DNA of 64,000 nucleotides, taken from the NCBI RefSeq assembly GCF_024323335.1, contig NC_066579.1:128300854-128364853 (forward strand). The letters are read 5' to 3'. Source of the stretch: Lathyrus oleraceus. Taxonomy: Eukaryota > Streptophyta > Magnoliopsida > Fabales > Fabaceae. The notes beneath the pieces were generated by a model. It made no database searches. It worked only from the letters and a program-made list of their open reading frames with translations, and had not been told where the DNA came from. The position numbers and the translations under genes were made by a program. Positions 55,389-64,000 of the stretch are shown here, one piece after another. The number at the start of each line of letters is the position of its first letter. The first letter of the stretch is position 1.

Positions 55389-57734
55389 GACGACCATTGT
55401 TGACTCACATTTGAGGAAGAGTGTTGAGAATGTATTAAGTTGAATAATGTGAGTAATAGTCTCATATTGATTGGAAATGTGGAGATTTAAGCATTTATAA
55501 GTGAGATAACTCACCCACCTATCACCTTAATGTTTTTGATGAATATGCGATATGTCTCTCACAAATGTGTTGCTTTAAAAGAAGAAATCTCACAATTTCA
55601 ATGCTCGCTAATAAAAAACTTTTCCAACAACCTTTGAAGTTGAATCCTTTGATAATTGTCATTCTTGTTGCGGTTATTGATAAAGTTTTTATTCATATTC
55701 TTGTCATGATGCTTCAAAATTTTGTCAGTTGTCTTTAGAAAAACACCTATGAGGTTCTTATAGTTTGAAACAAACAATCTTTCTTCTTTCTGATCATGTT
55801 TTCGAGATCCTATTTAATACAGAGGCGGTAGTCAGAGTTTCAAGAGAAAAATATTTCGTCATATGCCATAAAGAATTTTGAATTCCTTTCCAGAGGAAGA
55901 CAATTTGTGAACTATAAAAATTTATTGAAAATTTTCATCTAAAGTCATACTTTCCGTGATGATTTCATGAGTTATCTTATGAATTTTATAGTATTAAATC
56001 TCCATATTTTTCATCAATCATCCGGTAATTATCATATAAGTCAGTCTTATAGACAGTGTAATTATCATATAAGTCATCGGTAAGACCGTTCAAAATAATT
56101 TGTTTTGTAGAGATAATCATTCTCATTGTATAAAATTACTTTATGTTATCTTTTTCGATTTATATGTTTTTTTCACCCACAATTGGTGTGTATTTAGTCA
56201 TGATAATGAAAACTTTTTTACTATTAGTATTAAGAAAAATAGTCTATTTTGTTGCCATCGATTAAAATGATCTTCCTTAACTTGAAAGGTTTGTTGAAGT
56301 CGAAAATAACAAAAGATGTACCAATACTATATTTAGTCAACATGGCACAATTAAATGTCTTAAAATTGTTGTTTTGATATTTAAAATATTTTTGACAAAT
56401 AATTACTGCCACCGAATAGGTTAATGGTTGAGTCGCGTACTAAGTTATTTTATTTAAAATATTTAGTGACACTATTAAAAATTGGACAAGTACATTATCA
56501 ACTATGAAACCCTAGGATAATGCATCTCAATTACAATATTTTGATAGTGTACTCTATTGTAGTAACAACTATATGATTATATCCTAAAAATATGGTATTT
56601 GAACCACTCATAGTAATATGTTGAACAAAGATAATTATTTTCAAAATTTATAAATTTCCGTAGAGATTTTTCATAAGGAAAATTTTCTTTCTAAATAAAT
56701 ATTGTTAAAGGCAAAAAAAAAACTCTAAAATCTCAATGACTAAAAAATGGGGAAAAAAATTTCTAAATACTTAAAGAGCATAAAAGAGATAAGAGGAAAA
56801 ATTGTGAAGTTTTTGTTAGTTTATGTGCGGTCTCTAAAAAGGGAGTAAATTAGATTTATTAGATTTTTCTCAATTTGAAGTGTTAGTATTGATTTTGTTA
56901 TTTTTCAAAATTGATATGAAAGTAAATATGCTAAAAAATAAATGTCGAAAGTAAAAGACACAACAATATATCTTGGTTCCCCTCACAATCCATAGTACGT
57001 AGTAAGAGATTTTCTACTATGTCAGATCTTTGTACAAGTCTTCCACCAAAACCTATCCTACAATCTTCTAACATAAGCAACACAAGATAAAAATAAAAAA
57101 AATATTTTCTTTTTCACTCTCTTGTTTACAACAATCCTGGATAACAAGATATACACAAATCTGAGTTTGTAACAGAAGTTATAGCTCTTGAATCAATTAT
57201 ATATTAATTGATCTTTTCTTTGTATTGATCACAATCCAAACATATACACCTAAGTACTCAGAATAATATAAATGAAACTTTAATGAATATGTATGAAAGT
57301 TCATTAAGAAAGTTTCATATTTGAAAGTTTAAAAACTTGTTTGCATTATGAGATGTGAAAGTTGTATATCAACGAATCTCTTTTAAAATATAAAAGTTTT
57401 GTGTCTAAGAGTCTCTATTTGAAAACTGAAACCACAGGTTTATATACATGCAATATACTCTTATGAAAGAGTGTATATTCATAAAACATTCTCATGTTTG
57501 AAGTATGAAAGTTGCAAAATGTTGAAATCAATTTTTTCATAAAAAAAGTGTCAATACTTCCGTGGTAACCAATTAACACAATAAGCGTAATCGATTACAG
57601 ATGAAGCGATATGTAAAATTTGAAATTTTCGAATGTGTAACCGGTTACTAGAAATGGTGTAACCGGTTACACCTGATACTTTTTCAAAAACTGAAGTAAT
57701 TTTACGTTTATGTAATCAGTGAAAGTTGCAGCGA
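55389..57734. other. AT-rich intergenic region
   Basis: No gene was found. 55530-55620 has a weak likeness to the 44320-44410 part of the RPS28 unit (TGTCTCTCA, AAAAGAAGAA). Around 57590-57690 there are two GTAACCGGTTAC palindromes, a motif often seen in old LTRs. The rest is low complexity. Confidence 0.45.
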
Positions 57735-60700
57735 TGTTAAAGTGTTATTACGTCGGATTTAATCAGAAATTAGGGTTTCATGGCTACCTGCAACAGGAAA
57801 TGTTTGGTTGGAAGTAGAGGAGCTCATCCATGTCATTATAAGAGAGGCATCTTGGCCTAGGAAGATTCACAATTATCTCAGAAAGATCCATTGGCAATCA
57901 GTGCAATCAGTTCCTGATCATTTTGCCCTAAAACTAGGGTTTGGTATAAAATCAGTTTATTTCTGATTCTTTGGGTGAAACTCTTTTCCATGGCCCTCCA
58001 TATGTCCACAAGGGTCTACATACAAAAAATCAGCTCTTTATTTGAGCTAGAAGTGCTTCAATTGATCAATGGAATCGGGAATCAGACAGTTTGGGAAAAG
58101 TCAACTGTGGGGCCAGAAAAGTCAAATCCTAACATTTTGAGAGTGGAATCTCAAAATCCATGCCTAGGGGATCCTACATGTGAAATTTGATCAAGTTTGG
58201 ATCATGGATTCATCATTTAATCAGGAATTGGAAAAGTTACTTAATTTGGAAATGGTTGACTTTCCATTTAGGGCAAGTTTTCATGATCGTTGCACTCACT
58301 TTAAGCCCATTTTGCATCAAGATTAAAGCTCCATTTGAACATTTCTCCAACATGAAAGTTGTTCCTCTTGTTCCAAGCTTTATAGAGATATAAAGTTTTC
58401 TCCATTTAGATTAGAATTGAGAAAGTTATGCTTAGTCAAAGTGAGACATTTTTTTAGGACACTTAGAAAAATTTCTAAGTCCAAAATCTTCGAAATTTGT
58501 CAAGACTTCTTGGCCAGTTTCTTGCATTTCAAGGCATTATTTGAAAATACTTTCTTCATAACAATTGTACCTTGTCATGTCCTATTTCACATTCTTTTGG
58601 AATCATCTCATTTGGATCCATGGTTTGAGAGATACATTCATTTAAAGTGGGCACCATGACTTGATTTTTTAGGCAGATTTTGGGTCTGGCTGGCCCAAAC
58701 AGATTTTCTAAGCATGCTGCACAAACCAGTCATGTTTTTTTTACCTCTTTTAGACATGCATTGGACATCCATTCACTTAAGTTTGGCCCAAAATAACAAC
58801 ATTTTACACCTCACTTCACACTTTTATTCTTATGGATAAATCACTTATTAAAAAGCCCATGAGAACACCTAATCCACCCTATTTAAGAAGCTGAAACCCT
58901 AACCCTAAAGGAGCATTGGAATTTTGTGGAAAGGAGGCAAAGCTTCATCATATATCAGATTCTATTCCACTTCTATTTTCCATTAGGTAATCATCTCTTC
59001 CATGGTCATATTTTGATATATATACGCTTGCTTACCATGTTCATTACCATTAATCCTTCCATTTTCATATTTCTTTTTCTTATTTAAAATATTTTCTTCG
59101 TCCATAAAATTATCCAAAAATATTTTTCACTTTTCTTAACGTTTTATTTAATTTTATATAAATTTTATTTTCGTATTTTTTTAATATTAATATTTTATTT
59201 TAATTATTTATTCTGACTGGTCCATTTTAACACACTTTTTTTATTGATTTTATTTTTATGATTTAAAATTATTGTTAGCATTTGATTTTTGGGATGAAGG
59301 TTGACCACTGTCTCATGGTCAACCTGACCTTTTCTTGGAATTTTTTTTCACATTTTCAATTTATTCTTGATTTATTTATAACCTAGTCTCATTAATTGAC
59401 TTTTAGTTTGACCTCTGTTTTATTTTAATTAATTTATGTACAAATTTTCGTTATTTTAAAAATATTTTTTGGGGATGATGATGTCCTGAGCTCAACTCAT
59501 TTAGTTTAATTTTTCATAATTTTCTTGATAAATTTGCTATTTATTTGTTATTTTTTAAGTTGACTTGAATTTTCAGTTGACTTCTTTACGATCGATGTTT
59601 GACTTAGGGATTACTTATGGCAATTAAAGAGATCTTTTGATCCTCCCTTGTTAATCTCATATGCCATGTATTAGAGGCCTTTTACCTTGATTTTATTTGG
59701 TCCTTACCTCATTTTTTGATTCAATTATTCAGTGGACCCTTCGTGTGTATATTTTCATCTGTTTGATTCATCTGTTATCTTTTATACTTGTTTCTCTCAT
59801 TCATGCTTTCTATTGCTTGATTATTTAACATGTTCATACTCCCATGCATTGTTTAAATGCTCCATTATTTGATTCTTTGGTTTGATTATATATTGTTTAT
59901 TTATCTGATCTGATTGATAACTGTTGCCTACTTGTATGATGTATGAGGCATATATTCTTATTGTTTGTTTGCCATGAAAGATCCCTATTCATAACAAATG
60001 TACCCCTCTCCCATAAAGTGTATAATATTTATTTCTTTATTTCTTCACCTGTTAATACAAGAATTAAAACGAACATCCGATAACCATTTCAAAATAAGAT
60101 CAAAAGTTCGATCCAACGTCGAGTAATCATTTTCAAAACTTAACAGAACCAGCACGAATTCATCCATCCTCTTGTAAGTCGATTGCCTCAGGCATCGCCA
60201 TCTACCTGTAAGTTGATTGCCTCCGGCATCGCCATCTACCCTTATCCGTAACTCCTCTCTGCGCTCCATCCATCGACTCTTGTTCCGTTTAGGTAGAACC
60301 CTTTGTATGATAACATAGGTAGAATTCCCCTATTCTTTGCATGCTAACATTAGGTAGATGTTCCCCTTTGTAAATCCTAACACATATGTCCATATTGCAT
60401 GACAACTCTAGAGCAGAGCTACCCCACTTTTAGACCTTCTGTGCGTCTCCGATCTTGTGGCATGTCAGTTCGTTCTATTGCAAAGAGGTAACTGCCTAAG
60501 ACTCGATTTAGCGAGCTACGACACCTACTGCTAGGACGTTGAACACACTGCCCACCCTCCTTTGACACAGTTGGTGTCCTCTTTTGTAAGTCCATGTTCA
60601 GATGGCAATCCTTAACCCCTAGTTAGTCGAACTATGTTTTGCTCTGATTCTCATTCCATATGAGATACGTAGGCATAAGGCGCGACGTCTTACCGAGCAC

Positions 60701-61112
60701 ACTTCTCTTTAACCCATAGGTAGCCGAACTACGAAGACTCTGATTCTCATACTCAGATGAGATACGTAGGCAGCGGATGCGACATCCTTGCGAGTCATTT
60801 TCTTTTAACCTTCCTTTTAGTAAATAGTACTTTAGATATACCTACACCCTTTAAACTAGAACAACACTTATGAAAAGGGCTCCCTAGGAGTACCTAGGAT
60901 GTTTTGGGTGCTTAAAACCTTCCCATTGCATAACCAACCCCCTTACCCAGATCTCTGACATTTTTACTAGTTTTTGATTCGATAAAACTTTTAGGTTTTT
61001 GTTCGCTTTCTAACCATTTCTTTGGATAAATAGAAGTGCGGTGGCGACTCGACTTGTATGGTTTACCTTGGATTTAGTCAATATCTCTAATGGTAACGAA
61101 TACCCCGCTACA
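57735..61112 (+). mobile_element. Ty3/gypsy LTR (solo or truncated), plus strand
   Basis: The right end is near 61112 (ACCCCGCTACA). Before it, GAGATACGTAGGCA occurs twice (60662 and 60760), with CCCAGATCTCTGACATTTTT, TTCGATAAAAC and GGATAAATAGAAGTGCGGTG, then GCGACTCGAC: the blocks typical of the R-U5 end of Ogre/Tat-like LTRs. A promoter-like CTATTTAAG (58879) is followed by AAACCCTAACCCTAAA (58894-58909), a telo-box pair. The left end (TGTTAAAGTG at 57735) is a guess. Low-coding U3 text (57.8-58.8 kb) contains short chance frames only. Confidence 0.65.
60170..60250 (+). repeat. Short direct repeat in gypsy LTR
   Basis: GTAAGTCGATTGCCTCAGGC and the next 15 bases (ATCGCCATCTACC) occur at 60176 and again, with small changes, at 60209. 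Confidence 0.8.
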
Positions 61113-62778
61113 CAAGGTTGAGAATAAAGGCATCACAAACTTACTCCAAACTAGAAGACAAGGTTGAGAATAATCTCATCGATGTAATGAAAAAGCTACG
61201 AAAAATATCAAACAAAAGGAATGTAAATAAATAGTATTATTCATGTAATAAAATCACAATTTTGATTTTAGTAAGGAACACCATCCAAACAAAACAATAA
61301 TATTTTCATTTAAGAAACTTCTTTATTAACTAACTACCATATAGCAAACAATATTTCATTAAAAAAATTAAGGGTTAAATATACAACACCCCCTTCAATA
61401 TAGGTGAGTTTCACTTTATCTCCTGTAATATTTTTTTTTTGAAGCATGCACTCGTCCATTGATTGGACGAGCTCCTTCATGGCTCCAAATGTAACATACA
61501 CTCGCCCATTGATTGGACGAATCCCTTTTTGAAAAGAGGTATCTTAGGATTTTATTTTTTTTAATAGGATATTTTGGAATTTTAATTTCAAAAATGGTGT
61601 AGAATAGTACAAAAGTCTCAAAAAATAGTCAATGAGGTTTACGAGAAGGAGGCTTCTTAAAAATACAATTTAAAGAATCTTCAAAGGTGCAAAAACCATC
61701 TACGGTGCAACAAAATTGGACTCATCAATCAAAATATAACAAAATTGGACTCATCAATCAAAAGTCAAAATATTATGATATGTCGTGCTAAAGGAGGAAC
61801 CACCCACTGCACTTTTACTAAAATATTTTTATCATATATTGGGATTGATGAAAGTAATATTAATTAAATAATAAAATTGAAAAATATACATTAAAAATTG
61901 AAACGTATCATTCATTTTGGGACACTATTTTATTCCAAATGAATCATTCATTATGGAATGGATGGAATAATTACCCATATCAAATTTTATGGTCACTTTT
62001 GTTTTGGGTCGGTCAAACATTCGATACGAATAAGATTCAAGTATCAAACTCGATAATGCAAAGTCCATTAAAATTATTCATCATATATAACTGACATGTT
62101 AAAATCATAAGGAACATGCTCTCTTTACAAGCTTACGCTTAACTCATTTTAAACTTTGTAACTGACTTCGACGTTAGAATGTTAACCTTGCAATTTCACC
62201 TTCGTATTATCACATCGTAGATCCGTATCACCACATCGAAAGTCCTTCATTACAAACCAATCATAATTCTAATTCCAGGACAATATCCAATCCAAGAAAC
62301 ATACTCCATACTTCAACATGAAACAAGCTCTAATTTATTTTTTATGTAATCTTTGTTTCATCTTCATCATTACTTGTCAAATAATTTGGCACGATTTGCA
62401 AGTTCTTCATCTCCCTTGCAAGCATTATCATTGTTTTCTCGTATCATTTGGTTGAAACTTAGTGTGAAGAGGTTGAGTAGAACAACAATTTTTTCCTTTT
62501 CTGAAGTTTTGATAATCAATACAAGATTATTTTTTTGGTTGGAGATTATCTTCAATATAACCAAGGCCTAAAGTGATTCTTAAAATAGTTGATATTATAT
62601 GCAATAAAGAGAAGAAACGGCAAGTTATATTGCCATAGTATTTGCTAAGTCATACAAGTTAATAGTTAAATTGATGTATCATAAACTTGGTCTTGAATAC
62701 AACAAATCAAACCAGAATGTATGATATTCTGTTTAAGCTCATAAAAAACCGAATTTACACAGTTAATAGAGTTGGATT
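61113..62778. other. AT-rich region downstream of HUS1
   Basis: No gene was recognised. ACAAGGTTGAGAATAA appears twice (61111 and 61162). Two copies of a palindromic block, CGTCCATTGATTGGACG, are at 61452 and (CGCCC variant) 61505. The last few hundred bases before 62779 should hold the HUS1 3' UTR. Confidence 0.45.
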
Positions 62779-63222
62779 TTAACCAGCACCAGGGTCAAGT
62801 ACAGGAAGCCTGCAATGATAGCTGATTGATTTATCAGTTTGACGGGTACCGGGGATGAAGAATTGGAATATCACTGTCAAACAACTTCCCTGGGGAGCAA
62901 TCCCATAGAAAGCACAATCAGGTTTAGCCAAGTGACATTGCAGACTCTTGGCGAAGTGCTTCACACTCACCTGCACTGATTGAGCATCTCCTCTTGAAAT
63001 AGACCTTGAGGATCTAGTCTGAGCACTGAGATTTTGATCCTCTGCTGGAGCATTTGCTTGCTCTCCGATTACCAACAGCTTTCGAAACTCGGCTCCAAGG
63101 CTGATCAATGTGGTTGAAACCTGTACACTTAAATCCCCATACTTACTTATTGACACATCCACCGCATCACCCACATGTTTCATACGATCCACTAAGTTAA
63201 GCAACTGATTCAAATCAGGCAC
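62779..63222 (-). CDS. HUS1: HUS1-like checkpoint protein, last exon (partial gene)
   Basis: The minus-strand exon starts after a splice acceptor (ATGTAG|GTG at 63222) and reads 147 codons to TAA: VPDLNQLLNLVDRMKHVGD, DVSISKYGDLSVQVSTTLIS, LGAEFRKLLVIGEQANAPAE, then SRGDAQSVQVSVKHFAKSLQ, CHLAKPDCAFYGIAPQGSCL, TVIFQFFIPG and CRLPVLDPGAG. This is the C-terminal half of plant HUS1, a subunit of the 9-1-1 DNA-damage clamp, a PCNA-like ring loaded at damaged DNA. No frameshift is present. The upstream exons must lie beyond 64000, so the gene is cut by the window edge. The first codon is GTG because translation enters from the previous exon. Confidence 0.88.
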   Translation of the reverse strand: MPDLNQLLNLVDRMKHVGDAVDVSISKYGDLSVQVSTTLISLGAEFRKLLVIGEQANAPAEDQNLSAQTRSSRSISRGDAQSVQVSVKHFAKSLQCHLAKPDCAFYGIAPQGSCLTVIFQFFIPGTRQTDKSISYHCRLPVLDPGAG

Positions 63223-63224
63223 CT

Positions 63225-64000
63225 ACATTGGAAATGAAAGTCAAATGAGTGAAATAACTAAAAGTAACAAAACTAACTAACTATAACTAACTGTAACACC
63301 TGAACAAATTAGTTACTAAGTGCTAACTCAACAAATCCAAAAAAACATGTAACTAGCTATCAATTGCATACTCAGAAAACAAACCAACTAATTGTAACTA
63401 GTAGCAACCCTTTCTGCCTATAATCCCTTAGGAGGTTATATAACCTATAGCCATCTCACGATATCCATAATCATTCTACTCTTCTTTCAGCTGCTCCATT
63501 CTATTGAGTAGTGTATTTGGTTGTTGATTCCGGTTGGAATCCAATTCACTCTTCTTTCATCTCACCATATCCATTACCTTTACCAACCCTTTCTGCCTAT
63601 AATCAATTCTAACAGTTATTATAACTAAACCAAACGCATAACTAGGGCACTTTTAGTGGCCCAAACATTCTACATTATCCCATTAAACACTATAGGTAAT
63701 TTCAACTCATTTATACAAAATCAAACCCAACATAAATAAACTAATTTCAAATCAAATTTGAACAATTAACCATTATACTGTTAGTGAGTCCAGAGAGCCC
63801 CTACTAAGCCAATGGGCAAAATATTCCGAATTCAAGAGACATTGATACCACATATCCACCGAAAATCTTATGGCAATGGGATAATGGGTCATTTTTCTTA
63901 TATACTTTTATCCATTTCTAATCAATGTGGGACTTCTATTTTTTTGAATTACTGTCGATGTTCGACACATAATTTTCTAACACCGACATGAAGCTAAGAT
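63225..64000 (-). other. Intron of HUS1 with repeat traces
   Basis: This is the region upstream of the last HUS1 exon on its strand, hence intronic. It has repeated ACTAACTAACTA-like and CTTTCTGCCTATAATC blocks (63409 and 63588). Near the end, CAATGTGGGACTTCTATTTT (63924) is a phrase seen in degraded LTRs of legumes. No further exon was recognised up to the window edge. Confidence 0.5.

Noticed and set aside
57975..58659. Three consecutive plus-strand frames of 68-80 codons
   Set aside because: They lie in U3 of a gypsy LTR, have no recognisable motifs and do not splice together convincingly.
62353..62571. Overlapping plus and minus frames near 62.4 kb
   Set aside because: Short, mutually antisense, and without signatures; this is the HUS1 downstream region.

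Overview
The window is plant nuclear DNA, most probably from a cool-season legume (tribe Fabeae, such as pea, vetch, grass pea or lentil). The evidence is an AT-rich background, spliced plant genes, and a large load of Ogre/Tat-like Ty3/gypsy LTR retrotransposons with LTRs of several kb, as is typical of that group. The tribe is an inference; no species marker was seen.

Layout. 1-24.3 kb: an old, broken Ty1/copia element on the minus strand, split by a very young 18.8-kb Ogre-like element (4412-23202, minus strand, TSD GTTAC). The young element has two almost identical 6.5-kb LTRs, a tRNA-type primer site, a gag remnant, no recognisable pol and a 91-bp minisatellite near its 3' end. Each LTR carries (i) a U3 mosaic of host-gene fragments: 8-amino-7-oxononanoate synthase, RAD6-type E2, formate-THF ligase, DUF4050 and NEK kinase; and (ii) a tandem array of hairpin units whose stem arms change together. 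25.3-27.2 kb: an intact two-exon early-nodulin-like phytocyanin gene. 30.4-35.0 kb: a complete non-autonomous CACTA transposon (TSD CAA) with a spliced Ulp1/C48 protease gene and a captured fragment of a chloroplast RNA-binding protein gene. 35.3-37.6 kb: (TA)n, an old gypsy LTR fragment and a possible plant-mobile-domain relic. 37.6-40.7 kb: a degenerate copia element with both LTRs and a deleted centre. 41.0-41.9 kb: CIPK and MS5/TDM1-like gene fragments side by side. 42.2-49.2 kb: three tandem 2.7-kb units, each with an eS28 (RPS28) gene; the second copy has lost its stop codon. The third unit is interrupted by a 5.7-kb Ogre-like LTR (about 49.2-54.9 kb). 57.7-61.1 kb: another gypsy LTR. 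62.8-63.2 kb: the last exon of HUS1 on the minus strand; the gene continues beyond the window.

Functional host genes here are probably only the phytocyanin-like gene, the RPS28 cluster and HUS1. The most notable theme is host-gene capture by two unrelated transposon types within 30 kb, together with LTRs built from tandem hairpin repeats that show compensatory changes. All comparisons were made by eye.
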